DNA of 64,000 bases, taken from positions 3,596,001 to 3,660,000 of the forward strand of contig CP091034.1 in assembly GCA_039725955.1 (NCBI GenBank). The letters run 5' to 3'. The position numbers and the translations under genes were made by a program. Below the pieces are notes generated by a model. It saw only the letters and a program-made list of their open reading frames with translations. It was not told the DNA's origin and made no database searches. This stretch comes from Sinorhizobium sp. B11 (GTDB taxonomy: Bacteria > Pseudomonadota > Alphaproteobacteria > Rhizobiales > Rhizobiaceae). This document shows positions 8,221 to 17,246 of this stretch, piece by piece; positions within the stretch are counted from its first letter, which is position 1; each line of letters begins with the position of its first letter.

Positions 8221-9222
8221 TCAGGCGGTCAGGCGCGGAAAATAGGTCGTCGGCACGATGACCGGTGGCTGGCCGGGGTGAAAATCGCCAGGATTTGCGA
8301 TGAAATCCACGATGTGCTCGACATAGACACTCTTGTCGTAACCGATCGAGGAAATCGGATAGGCGTCGAAATCGGTGAGCGAGAGATTATCGAAACCATA
8401 GAGCCGGAAACGTGTCGGCCGGTTGCCGGGAAAATCGGCGCGGCAGACATCGAGAATGCCCATGGCCATCGCATCTGACGTGCAGAAGATCGCATCCGGA
8501 CAATCGGCGCCAGCCAGTTCCTTTGCCGCCGCATGTCCGCTCTCATAGGAATAGTCGCCTTGCACGGTGTGCACCAGCTCTATGCCATTCTTCGTGAAGG
8601 CCTGTCTGTAAAAGCCGATACGCGCCTGTTCCATCGGCGAGGACGAACGGCCGGTGACGAGACCCGCCCGCTTCACGCCCTTCTTCGCCGCATTAGCGAC
8701 GGCTTCGGCAATGCCGCTGCCCTCGTCGGGCATGACGACGGGCGAGAGATCGTCATGCAGACCGTTCAGCATGACGACGAGATCGGAGCGGAACATGCGC
8801 CTGACAGTCGGCGCGTCTGCAAAATCCGAAAAGACCAGTGCCGCATCGACATGATAGGCAACGCCGTTGCGCAGGAACTCCTCGACGCGGGCGACCGAGC
8901 CGATGCGGATCATGATGACCTGCTTGCCGATCGACTGGATCTGGTCGAGCAGCCGGTCGAAGAGATCGAGGTCCGAAAGATCGTGGATGTGATTGACGAC
9001 GACCGCGATGAGGTTGACCGTCTTGGTCGTCAGGCTCTGCGCCAAGAGGTTCGGTTTGTAACCGAGCCGGGCGGCCGCCTCGACCACTCTCTCACGCTTG
9101 TCCGCCGAAACCGGTCGCGGCTCGTTGGAGAGCGCCCGGCTGGCGACCGCTCGCGACACCCCGGCCAGCTTTGCAACATCGGCAATCGTCGGAGCGGCAT
9201 CGCGGCCATTGTTCTGTGTCAT
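8221..9222 (-). CDS. LacI-family transcriptional repressor
   Basis: 333 aa. The N-terminal HTH (TIADVAKLAGVSRAVASRAL, about residues 12-31) and hinge (GYKPNLLAQSL) are typical, followed by a periplasmic-binding-like effector domain. It is divergent from the M24-like gene and convergent with the importer operon. LacI-type palindromes occur at both promoters, so it probably represses importer, glycosylasparaginase, M24 protein and cupin together, with the transported compound or a breakdown product as inducer. Confidence 0.92.
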   Translation of the reverse strand: MTQNNGRDAAPTIADVAKLAGVSRAVASRALSNEPRPVSADKRERVVEAAARLGYKPNLLAQSLTTKTVNLIAVVVNHIHDLSDLDLFDRLLDQIQSIGKQVIMIRIGSVARVEEFLRNGVAYHVDAALVFSDFADAPTVRRMFRSDLVVMLNGLHDDLSPVVMPDEGSGIAEAVANAAKKGVKRAGLVTGRSSSPMEQARIGFYRQAFTKNGIELVHTVQGDYSYESGHAAAKELAGADCPDAIFCTSDAMAMGILDVCRADFPGNRPTRFRLYGFDNLSLTDFDAYPISSIGYDKSVYVEHIVDFIANPGDFHPGQPPVIVPTTYFPRLTA

Positions 9223-9313
9223 ATTCGAGCACTTTCCAACCTGTCATGGCGTGATAGCGCACAGTCGTGCATCTTCGCTATCGGAAACTTGCAATCATCC
9301 ACTTTCATGGCAC

Positions 9314-9327
9314 TGAAACCGGTGCCA
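9314..9327. promoter_or_regulatory. Second, imperfect LacI-type operator
   Basis: TGAAACCGGTGCCA shares the left half and centre of the perfect site at 4310-4323 and keeps partial dyad symmetry. It lies in the 148-bp divergent region between the LacI gene and the M24-like gene, consistent with autoregulation plus control of the plus-strand pair. Confidence 0.55.
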
Positions 9328-9370
9328 CAGCCCTTTTTCGTCTCGATGCCAGCCTGAATGGAGGAACCGC

Positions 9371-10729
9371 ATGGCAATCAACCTCGCACCCGTCACCCTG
9401 CCGGATTTCGGACCTGTAACCGCCGATCAGCCACAGATCCCGGCCGGGACCTATGCCGCCCGTGCCGATGCCGCGCTAAAAGCCGCCGGCACCGACTGGC
9501 TCGTCGTCTATGCTGACCGCGAGCACTTCGGCAACATCATGTTCCTCTCCGGTTTCGAACCACGCTTCGAGGAAGCGCTTCTGCTGCTCGGCCCCAAGGG
9601 CAAGCGTGTCATCATCACCGGCAATGAATCCGAGAGCTATACGGTTCTTGCCGGGCTGCCCGGTATCGAAGTACTGCGGGCGCAAAGCTTCAGTCTGATG
9701 GGCCAGGACCGCACGCAAAACCCGCGCCTTGTCGATCGCCTGAAAGACGCCGGTATTGGCAAGGGCCAGAGTATCGGGCTCGTCGGCTGGAAATACCTTT
9801 CGGTGGAAGAGGACGAAGACCACGCAAACTGCTTTTTCGTTCCCGACTTCATCGTCTCAGTGCTGCGCCGTCTCGCCGGCAGCGTCACCGACGCGACCAC
9901 CGTCCTGATGCATCCGGAAAACGGCCTGCGCTCTGTCGTCGATGTCGATCAGCTCGCCGCTTTTGAATGGGCCTCGGCCCGTTGCTCACGCGCGCTCTGG
10001 CGCGTCGTCTCGGGGGTTCGTGAAGGCGACAGCGAGTTCGAAGCGCTCGGACGGCTTGGTTATGAAGGCGATCCGCTGAACGTCCACACCATGTTCGCCT
10101 CCGTCAGCAAGGGCGAAAACATCGTCGGCCTGCGCAGCCCGACGGCGCGGCGCATGAAGCAGGGCGATGGCGTCACAACTGCGCTCGGCTACTGGGGCGC
10201 CCTCTCCTCGCGCGCCGGCCTGCTGACCGATCATGACGAGGCCTTCCTCAAGCCCGCCAAGGCCTATTTCGAGGCGCTGATCACCTGGTACGAAACCGCC
10301 GATATCGCCACGACCGGCGGCGAACTCTTCACTGCCGTCACCGAAAAGCTGAAATCCGCCGGCCTGAACTCCGCTCTCAATCCTGGCCACCTCGGCAGCC
10401 ACGAGGAGTGGCTGCATTCGCCGGTTCGCCCCGGCTCCACCGAGCGCCTGCGCTCCGGCATGCCCTTCCAGGTCGATGTCATCCCCGTGCCCATGCCGGC
10501 CGGGTGGGCGCTGAACTCGGAAGATGCGATTGCCTTTGCCGATGCGGATCTGCGTGACGCCATCCGCAGCCGCTATCCGGAAATGCATGCCCGCATCACC
10601 GCGCGCCGCGCCTTCATCGCCGACAAGCTGGGCGTTGCCCTTAAAGAAACCATCCTGCCGCTTTCGGATACGCCGCTTTATCTGCCGCCCTTCTGGTTGA
10701 AAGCCAATCACGTGCTGATCCGCGAATGA
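9371..10729 (+). CDS. M24 (pita-bread) family protein, Xaa-Pro peptidase/creatinase-like, with altered metal site
   Basis: 452 aa. An N-terminal creatinase-like domain is followed by a C-terminal pita-bread domain recognisable at GHLGSHEEWLHSP and FQVDVIPVPM ... NSEDAIAFAD. Of the five metal ligands of M24 peptidases, the His and last Glu appear present. The two-Asp motif reads TALGYWGALSSR without the aspartates, and the first Glu is Asp. It may be a non-metal enzyme like creatinase or a divergent hydrolase. It is co-oriented with the cupin and probably controlled by the adjacent LacI protein. Confidence 0.7.
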   Translation: MAINLAPVTLPDFGPVTADQPQIPAGTYAARADAALKAAGTDWLVVYADREHFGNIMFLSGFEPRFEEALLLLGPKGKRVIITGNESESYTVLAGLPGIEVLRAQSFSLMGQDRTQNPRLVDRLKDAGIGKGQSIGLVGWKYLSVEEDEDHANCFFVPDFIVSVLRRLAGSVTDATTVLMHPENGLRSVVDVDQLAAFEWASARCSRALWRVVSGVREGDSEFEALGRLGYEGDPLNVHTMFASVSKGENIVGLRSPTARRMKQGDGVTTALGYWGALSSRAGLLTDHDEAFLKPAKAYFEALITWYETADIATTGGELFTAVTEKLKSAGLNSALNPGHLGSHEEWLHSPVRPGSTERLRSGMPFQVDVIPVPMPAGWALNSEDAIAFADADLRDAIRSRYPEMHARITARRAFIADKLGVALKETILPLSDTPLYLPPFWLKANHVLIRE

Positions 10730-10737
10730 TGGATAAA

Positions 10738-10764
10738 GGACCGGCAGCCCTTGGCCGCCGGTCC
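10738..10764 (+). other. Intergenic hairpin between M24-like and cupin genes
   Basis: GGACCGGC and GCCGGTCC form an 8-bp stem with an 11-nt loop. No T tract follows, so it may lower read-through or stabilise mRNA ends rather than terminate. Confidence 0.4.
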
Positions 10765-10803
10765 CGCCTTGCCTAGATTGACCCTGAAAGCAGGAGGAGC
10801 GGC

Positions 10804-11280
10804 ATGAGCGACGATCACGACCACAAGCATATCGACTGGCGCGAACATGGCGTGAAGGTCATTCCCGGCAATGCGCTCGATCCGAACACCGCCCAGACGC
10901 CCGGCATGAACCGCGCAACCGCCATCAACAATGCACGCGCCGGCGCCGAGAAGATCTGGGCCGGCACGGTGACGATCCATGCCAATGCCAAGACCGGCGC
11001 CCATCATCACGGCGATCTCGAAAGCATCATCTATGTGGTGAAGGGCAAGGCCCGCATGCGCTGGGGCGAGAACCTCGAATTCACCGCGGAAGCCGGCCCC
11101 GGCGATTTCATCTATGTGCCGCCCTTCGTGCCGCATCAGGAAATCAATGCCAGCCGCGACGAGACGCTGGAATGCGTGCTCGTCCGCTCAGGCCAGGAAC
11201 CCGTCGTGGTCAATCTCGATATCGAGCCGGTGGAGAAGCCGGAGAATGTGCCGTGGATCGATCCGATCCACAGACACTGA
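10804..11280 (+). CDS. Cupin-domain protein
   Basis: 158 aa, strong AGGAGGAG before the ATG. Cupin motif 1 appears as GAHHHGDLESIIYVVKG, with His, His and Glu metal ligands, and motif 2 as GDFIYVPPFVPHQEIN with the third His. It is a small single-domain cupin that could be a dioxygenase, isomerase or binding protein. It is downstream of the M24-like gene and probably in the same LacI-controlled unit. It meets the GMC gene tail to tail with a gap of 9 bp. Confidence 0.85.
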   Translation: MSDDHDHKHIDWREHGVKVIPGNALDPNTAQTPGMNRATAINNARAGAEKIWAGTVTIHANAKTGAHHHGDLESIIYVVKGKARMRWGENLEFTAEAGPGDFIYVPPFVPHQEINASRDETLECVLVRSGQEPVVVNLDIEPVEKPENVPWIDPIHRH

Positions 11281-11289
11281 GATCCGTTT

Positions 11290-12903
11290 TCAGGCAGCGG
11301 CGAGGATCATCGCTGCGCCCCTCTCCGCCACCATCATCGTCGGCGCATTGATATTGCCAGCCGTGATATTCGGGAAGACCGAAGCATCGACGATCCTGAG
11401 CCCGTTAATGCCGTGCACCTTGAGCGATGCATCGACCACGGACGACGAGGCGTCCGGCCCCATCGCTGCCGATCCGCAGAGGTGATAGATCGAGCCGGAA
11501 TTGCCGCGGAAATAGGTGAGCAATTCCTCGTCCGTGCGCGCCTCTACCGAAGGCGGCATCTCCATTTCGGTAATCGCCCGCAGCGCCGGCGCTTCCATGA
11601 TCCGCCGCACGAGCCGGCTGCCCTGGATCACCTCTTCCTCGTCATGGACGGTTCCGAGATAATTCGGCCGGATCTGCGGCGCATCCGTCAATTCAGGCGA
11701 GACGATACTGACACTGCCGCGGCTCGTCGGCCGGCACGAGTTGAAGGCCAGCAGAAAGCCCGAATAGGGCTCAGGCTTCAATCCCGCCTTCGGATCGGTC
11801 GGAATGCGATAGGAGAGCGGATTGAAATAGAGCTGGATATTCGGCCGCTCTTCCTCCGGGCTGCCGCGCAGGAAGGCGCCAGCCTGATTGACGCTGAGCG
11901 CCAGCGGTCCCCGTCGCGTCAGAATGTAACGCAAGGCCTGCCGCGCCTGTCCGAAGATCGTGCCGAGTTCGTCATTCAGCGTCGGCACGGTGGAACGATA
12001 GTAGAAGCTGGCGCAGAGATGATCCTGCAGGTTCTTGCCGACCGCCGGCAGATGCCGGACGAGCGGAATGCCAAGGGACTGCAGATGCGCGCCGTCACCG
12101 ATGCCGGAAAGCTGCAGCAGCTTCGGCGTATCGACCGCACCTGCCGAGAGGATAACCTCCTGCCGTGCCGAATAGCTGGTAATGCCACCCGGCCCGATCA
12201 CCTCGACGCCGGTGGCACGCGCCTCCGCATCGACGATCACCCGGCGCACCCGGCTGTTGCGCAGGATCGCGAGATTCGGCCGCCCGAGCGCCGGCCGCAG
12301 ATAGGCGAGCGACGAAGACGAGCGCACACCGTTCTTCGTATTTATGTCGTAGATGCCGGCGCCTTCGATGTTTTCGCCGTTGAAATCCGCATTCAGCGGC
12401 AGCTGCAACTCGGCACAAGCTTCCAGGAAACGATCGGCGATCGCATGCGACTGGCCGCGCATCGGCGTCACATGGATCGGCCCGCCACTGCCATGATATT
12501 TGCTCTCGCCGCCCGCATGGGTCTCCAGCTTGCGGAAGAAAGGCAGCACGTCCTCATAGCCCCAGCCGAGATTGCCCGCGGCCTTCCAATCGTCGAAATC
12601 ATCCGCGGCACCGCGCACGAAGATCATCGCATTGATCGAGCCCGAACCGCCCTGCACCTTGCCGCGCGGCGCATAAATGCGCCGGCCGTTCAGCGCCGCT
12701 TCCGGTTCGCTCCAGTACATCCAGTTGACCTTCGGATCGTAATAGGAGCGCGCATAGCCGACGGGAATGCGAAACCACGGCGAACTATCGTTGCCGCCGG
12801 CTTCGATCAGCAGCACATTGTGCCTGCCGCTCTCGCTGAGGCGCGCGGCCAGAATGCAGCCGGCCGAGCCGGCGCCGACGATGATGTAATCGTATGTCGT
12901 CAT
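11290..12903 (-). CDS. GMC-family FAD-dependent alcohol dehydrogenase (choline dehydrogenase-like)
   Basis: 537 aa. The N-terminal Rossmann motif DYIIVGAGSAGCILAARLSE binds FAD; GGSGSINAMIFVRG and GAVDTPKLLQLSGIG are the two GMC signatures. The catalytic His-containing C-terminus (HLCGSAAMG ... VVDASLKVHGINGLRIVDAS) is intact. Such enzymes oxidise primary alcohols to aldehydes. It is the last gene of a long minus-strand series that includes two aldehyde dehydrogenases, which could take the product onward. Confidence 0.9.
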   Translation of the reverse strand: MTTYDYIIVGAGSAGCILAARLSESGRHNVLLIEAGGNDSSPWFRIPVGYARSYYDPKVNWMYWSEPEAALNGRRIYAPRGKVQGGSGSINAMIFVRGAADDFDDWKAAGNLGWGYEDVLPFFRKLETHAGGESKYHGSGGPIHVTPMRGQSHAIADRFLEACAELQLPLNADFNGENIEGAGIYDINTKNGVRSSSSLAYLRPALGRPNLAILRNSRVRRVIVDAEARATGVEVIGPGGITSYSARQEVILSAGAVDTPKLLQLSGIGDGAHLQSLGIPLVRHLPAVGKNLQDHLCASFYYRSTVPTLNDELGTIFGQARQALRYILTRRGPLALSVNQAGAFLRGSPEEERPNIQLYFNPLSYRIPTDPKAGLKPEPYSGFLLAFNSCRPTSRGSVSIVSPELTDAPQIRPNYLGTVHDEEEVIQGSRLVRRIMEAPALRAITEMEMPPSVEARTDEELLTYFRGNSGSIYHLCGSAAMGPDASSSVVDASLKVHGINGLRIVDASVFPNITAGNINAPTMMVAERGAAMILAAA

Positions 12904-12911
12904 CTTCGTTC

Positions 12912-14129
12912 TCAGCCGCGGGCCGGGGCAAAAGCCTTCACGTCGGCGGGCTTGTCATCCATTTGCAGATGCAGTCGCTGCCCTTCGTAAGGCGAGTGTT
13001 TGGCGACGACATCGAGATTGAGTTCCACGCCCAGCCCCGGTTCGTCTGACGGGATCAGGTAGCCATCCTCGAAGTGCAGCGGCGTCTTCAGGATCTCCGC
13101 GTAGAAGCCCGAGAAATTGACGATCGCCTCATGGATCAGGAAATTCGGCGAGGACGCGGCAAGCTGGATGCTCGCCGCAGCACCAACAGGGCCGTTGTAG
13201 AGATGCGGCGCGATCTGCGCGTAATGCGCTTCCGCCATGCCGGCGATCTTCTTGGATTCGAGAATGCCGCCGGCGCGCGCTACGTTCATCTGCAGGATCG
13301 AGGCAGCACCGGTTTCCAGCACCCGCTGGAACTCGTATTTGGTCGTCAGCCGCTCGCCCGTCGAAATCGGGATCGAGGTCTTGCGGGCGACCTCGGCCAT
13401 CGCCTCTTCCTGACCCGGAGGCACCGGCTCCTCGAACCAGAGCGGATCATATTTCTTCAGCCGCTGCGCCAGCCGGATCGCCGAAGACGGCACCATCTGG
13501 CCGTGCGTGCCAAAGAGCAGATCGGCACTGCTGCCGACAGCTTCGCGAATTCTGGCGCAGAATTCCTCGCAGCGGTCCATCACGCCGAGCGAAACCTGGT
13601 GGCCGGAATAGGCCGTATAGGGGCCGGCCGGATCGAACTTGACGGCGGTAAAGCCCATCTCCACCATTTTCACTGCGCATTCGGCGGCAAGGTCCGGATC
13701 GTTATAGTCATATTCGCCGGCCGCATTCTTCGGATAGAGATAAGTGTAGGCGCGCAGCTTCTCATGCACGCGCCCGCCGATCAGCTTGTGCACCGGCTTG
13801 CCTGCCGCTTTGCCGATAATGTCCCAGCAGGCAATCTCCAGGCCGGAGACGATGCCCATCATCGTCGGATCAGGCCGCTGCGTGAAGCCGCTCGAATAGG
13901 CAAGCCGCCAGAAGCGCTCGACATCATGCGGATCATGGCCGAGCAGGTAACGCTGGAAGACATCCTCGATCAGCGGCACAAGCGCCTGCGGATGGAAGGC
14001 GGTCGAGTAGATTTCCCCGACACCCTCGATACCGTCAGCCGTCGTCAGCCGCACGAAGATCCAGTACATGCCGCCGATGTGCGGCGGCGGGACGGCGACG
14101 ACGTGGGTGGAAAGCGATGCGATCTGCAT
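12912..14129 (-). CDS. Enolase-superfamily (mandelate racemase/muconate lactonizing) enzyme, sugar-acid dehydratase-like
   Basis: 405 aa from ATG at 14129, which has GAGG at proper distance; a longer TTG start overlaps the upstream gene. The superfamily pattern is clear: capping-domain start, then LLFGTHGQ, PLWFEEPVPP, ISTGERLTT and APHLYNG. The EEP and GER glutamates are metal ligands and the PHL His is a likely base. In D-galactonate dehydratase-type enzymes an Asp stands two residues before the HG motif; here it is Gly, so the metal site may differ. Likely a sugar-acid dehydratase; substrate unknown. Confidence 0.82.
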   Translation of the reverse strand: MQIASLSTHVVAVPPPHIGGMYWIFVRLTTADGIEGVGEIYSTAFHPQALVPLIEDVFQRYLLGHDPHDVERFWRLAYSSGFTQRPDPTMMGIVSGLEIACWDIIGKAAGKPVHKLIGGRVHEKLRAYTYLYPKNAAGEYDYNDPDLAAECAVKMVEMGFTAVKFDPAGPYTAYSGHQVSLGVMDRCEEFCARIREAVGSSADLLFGTHGQMVPSSAIRLAQRLKKYDPLWFEEPVPPGQEEAMAEVARKTSIPISTGERLTTKYEFQRVLETGAASILQMNVARAGGILESKKIAGMAEAHYAQIAPHLYNGPVGAAASIQLAASSPNFLIHEAIVNFSGFYAEILKTPLHFEDGYLIPSDEPGLGVELNLDVVAKHSPYEGQRLHLQMDDKPADVKAFAPARG

Positions 14130-14140
14130 GGCCGTGATCC

Positions 14141-15559
14141 TCAATGCTTGAGTATGACGAGGCGTGTCTGGGTGAATTCGAGCATGCCGTGTTTGCCGTC
14201 ATCACCGCCGAGGCCGGAGCGCTTCCAGCCGGCGTGGTAACCCTGATAGGGATCGGCCGGGAAACGGTTGACGTAGAGTTCGCCGGCCTCGATCGTGTCG
14301 GAAAAGTGCATGATCGTGCGGTGATCGTTGGTGAAGAGCACCGAGCTCAGACCGAACTGATGGTCGTTGGCAAGCGCCAGTGCCTCCTCGGTCATATCGT
14401 AGGCAACGACGGGCAGAACCGGCCCGAAGATTTCCTCGGCAATGATCTCCATGTCCTGGCGGCAATTGGAGAGCAGCGTCGGCGGATAGAAGAAACCCGC
14501 GCCTTCAGGCAAGATGCCGCCGGCCTCGATCCGCGCGCCCTGCTCCACCGCCTTCAATACGGCCTTGTGCACATTCGTCTGCGCAGACTTGGTGGCGAGC
14601 GGACCGACACGGGACGCATCGGCCGAGCGATCGCCGAAGGCGCGCGCGGCAAAGCCTGTCTTCAGCTTGGCAAGCAGCACGTCATGAATGGAGCGATGCA
14701 CATAGACCCGTTCCGGCGCCGTGCAGAGCTGGCCGCAATGATTGGTCTTGGCGGCGACGAGCTGTGCGGCAACGACATCGAGATCGGCATCCGGCTCGAT
14801 GATGACAGGCGTCTTGCCGCCGAGCTCCAGCGACGGCTTGGCGATATTCGCCTTGCAATATTCGAGCACGACGCGGCCCGCCTGCAAGCTGCCGGTCAAA
14901 GTGATCATCCCGACCTTCGGATGCGTGCAGAGCGTCGCCGCAACCTCGTGCGACATGGTGAGAATATTGACGAGCCCGGCCGGCAAACCTGCTTCGGCGA
15001 CGGCTTCTGCGATCTCGAAGGCCGAGGTCGGCGTCGAATTGCTGGGACGAACGACCACGGCATTGCCGGCGATCAGTGCCGGGGCGATCTTGCGCACCAG
15101 TGTATAGATCGGGAAATTGAAGGGGATCAGGCAGGCGACGACGCCGATGGCCTCGCGCTTCAGAAGCAGTGTCTCATTGGCATTGTCGCTCGGAATGATT
15201 TCGCCTTCGATGCGACGCGCCCATTCGGCGTGGTACCGCATCAACTCGGCGCCGTAGATCGCCTCGCCTGTCGCATCGGCAAGGCTCTTGCCGGATTCTA
15301 GCGCGAGTGCCGCGCCGATCTTTTCAGCTCGCTGCTCGATGACGGCAGCAAACTTGCGCAAAGCGTCGCCACGAGCAATCGCCGGCACCGCGCGCCATTC
15401 CTTCTGCGCCTTTACCGCCGCCTCGACAGCCTCGATAGCTTCGGCAGCAGTCGCCGACGGCACCTTGGCGAATTGAGCTTCGGTTGCCGGATTGAGCACC
15501 GGCACCAGGGCGCCGGAAGACCGGAATTCTCCGGCGATGAAATTGCGATATTCCGTCAT
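14141..15559 (-). CDS. NAD(P)-dependent aldehyde dehydrogenase, lactaldehyde dehydrogenase-like
   Basis: 472 aa from ATG at 15559 (TGAGGA upstream). The family motifs are present: PFNFPIYTLVRKIAPAL, ELGGKTPVII with the general-base Glu, and NHCGQLCTAPERVYVH with the catalytic Cys. The AldA-like spacing and N-terminus (MTEYRNFIAGEF) suggest a small hydroxyaldehyde substrate. It sits between the dipeptide-type ATPase gene and the enolase-superfamily gene on the same strand. Confidence 0.9.
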   Translation of the reverse strand: MTEYRNFIAGEFRSSGALVPVLNPATEAQFAKVPSATAAEAIEAVEAAVKAQKEWRAVPAIARGDALRKFAAVIEQRAEKIGAALALESGKSLADATGEAIYGAELMRYHAEWARRIEGEIIPSDNANETLLLKREAIGVVACLIPFNFPIYTLVRKIAPALIAGNAVVVRPSNSTPTSAFEIAEAVAEAGLPAGLVNILTMSHEVAATLCTHPKVGMITLTGSLQAGRVVLEYCKANIAKPSLELGGKTPVIIEPDADLDVVAAQLVAAKTNHCGQLCTAPERVYVHRSIHDVLLAKLKTGFAARAFGDRSADASRVGPLATKSAQTNVHKAVLKAVEQGARIEAGGILPEGAGFFYPPTLLSNCRQDMEIIAEEIFGPVLPVVAYDMTEEALALANDHQFGLSSVLFTNDHRTIMHFSDTIEAGELYVNRFPADPYQGYHAGWKRSGLGGDDGKHGMLEFTQTRLVILKH

Positions 15560-15656
15560 GACGGTATCCTCAGGACAATAGCTGACCACGCGCATGCCGG
15601 CCTCTGCCGGCCATGCGTTGAAACGAAACAGGGTGCCGACGCCCGGACGGCGGCAG

Positions 15657-17246
15657 CTAGAACGTGCTGCGGCCCGGCGCCGCTTCGAGAAGTGTTCTCG
15701 TATAGGGGTGCGTCGGCGCCTGCAGCACCTGGGCCGCACTGCCGCGCTCGACGATTTCACCCTTCTGCATCACCACGATCTCATCGCTGATCTGGGCAGC
15801 GACGCGCAGGTCGTGGGTGATGAAGACGATGGCGAGTTGCAGCTTCTCCTGCAGTTCGCGAAGCAATTTCAGAACCTGCGCCTGAACCGACACGTCGAGC
15901 GCCGAAACGCTCTCGTCGGCGATCAGCACATCCGGCCGCATGGCAAGCGCCCGGGCAATGCCGATACGCTGCCGCTGACCGCCGGAAAATGCAGACGGCT
16001 TGCGCCAATAGGCGCTCTTCTGCAGGCCAACGAGATCGAGCAGCTCCTCCGCGCGCCGTCGTGCCTCGCCCGCCTCGACACCGGCAAGCATGGCGGAACG
16101 GGCGATCATCGGCCCGACGCGACGACGCGGATTGAGTGAGCCGAACGGATCCTGGAAAATCATCTGGATCGATCGGCGGCGAGCCCGTAGCGGCGCCGGC
16201 GAAAGGCCGAGGAGATCCGCCCCCGCCACTTCTACCCGGCCGCTTTTCGGTTCGATCAGACGGATCATGGCCTTGGCAAGCGTGGACTTTCCGCAACCGG
16301 ATTCACCGACGATGGAGAGAACCCGGCCCGGCGGCAATGTGAGCTCCACGTGCTTCAGAACCTGAACACTGCCGTAGGAATGCTGCAGATCACGAACTGC
16401 AAGCACCGGCTCCGCGGTTGTCGGCGCGGCAGGACGATCATGTGGCGTCAGGCTCGGAACCGCTGCGATAAGCTCCTTGGTGTAGGGATGGTTCGGGGCG
16501 GTCAGCACTTGCTTCGCCTCACCGATCTCGACGATCTCGCCATGGCGCATCACCGCCACGCGATCGGCAATATCGGCCACCACACCGAAATCATGGGTGA
16601 TGAAGACGATGCCGTGGTCATGCAGGTCACGCAGTTCGCGCACCAGCTTCAGCACCTGCGCCTGCGTCGTCACGTCGAGCGCCGTCGTCGGCTCGTCGGC
16701 AATCAGCACGCGCGGGTTCATGGCAAGCGCCATGGCGATGACGACTCGCTGGCACTGGCCGCCGGAAAGTTCGTGCGGATAGGCCTGCAGGATACGGTCA
16801 GGGTTCGGCAGATGCATGGATTCGACCAGCGTCCGGGCACGTCTCCTGCGCTCGGCGGCATCGAAATCCGAATGCAGTTCGAAGACCTCTTCGATCTGCG
16901 CCGAGACCGTCATCGCCGGATTGAGCGAAGCAATCGGCTCCTGGAAGATCATGGCGATATCGCTGCCTCGGATAGCGCGGAAGGCCCTTTCGGAGAGACC
17001 GACGAGATCGGTATCCCCAAGCATGACCTTACCGCCGGCAACCTTCAGCCCTTCCGCGACTGCGCCCATCAGAGCGCTCGACAGGACCGACTTGCCCGAA
17101 CCGGACTCGCCGACGATACAGAGGATTTCCCGCGGCTTCAGATCGAAGCTCGCAGCTTTCACGGCGTAGGGCCGGTCGGCGCCCTTCGGCAGGGCGACGC
17201 TCAGATTTTCGACCCGGAGGATCGGCTGGTTTTCGTTGCTGCTCAT
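15657..17246 (-). CDS. Peptide-type ABC transporter ATPase with two nucleotide-binding domains (DppDF fusion type)
   Basis: 529 aa, about twice the length of a single ATPase. NBD1 has Walker A GESGSGKS, signature LSGGQCQR and Walker B VLIADEPTTALD; NBD2 has GESGCGKS, FSGGQRQR and VLIADESVSALD. Each half ends with the short OppD-type tail. ATG at 17246 overlaps the permease stop by 4 bases. The fusion replaces the usual DppD/DppF pair. Confidence 0.93.
   Translation of the reverse strand: MSSNENQPILRVENLSVALPKGADRPYAVKAASFDLKPREILCIVGESGSGKSVLSSALMGAVAEGLKVAGGKVMLGDTDLVGLSERAFRAIRGSDIAMIFQEPIASLNPAMTVSAQIEEVFELHSDFDAAERRRRARTLVESMHLPNPDRILQAYPHELSGGQCQRVVIAMALAMNPRVLIADEPTTALDVTTQAQVLKLVRELRDLHDHGIVFITHDFGVVADIADRVAVMRHGEIVEIGEAKQVLTAPNHPYTKELIAAVPSLTPHDRPAAPTTAEPVLAVRDLQHSYGSVQVLKHVELTLPPGRVLSIVGESGCGKSTLAKAMIRLIEPKSGRVEVAGADLLGLSPAPLRARRRSIQMIFQDPFGSLNPRRRVGPMIARSAMLAGVEAGEARRRAEELLDLVGLQKSAYWRKPSAFSGGQRQRIGIARALAMRPDVLIADESVSALDVSVQAQVLKLLRELQEKLQLAIVFITHDLRVAAQISDEIVVMQKGEIVERGSAAQVLQAPTHPYTRTLLEAAPGRSTF

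Noticed and set aside
11413..12990. 525-codon open frame opposite the GMC oxidoreductase
   Set aside because: GMC signatures on the minus strand are unambiguous; the antisense frame is low-complexity Arg-rich.
14144..15301. 385-codon open frame opposite the aldehyde dehydrogenase
   Set aside because: Antisense shadow; the ALDH active-site motifs lie on the minus strand.
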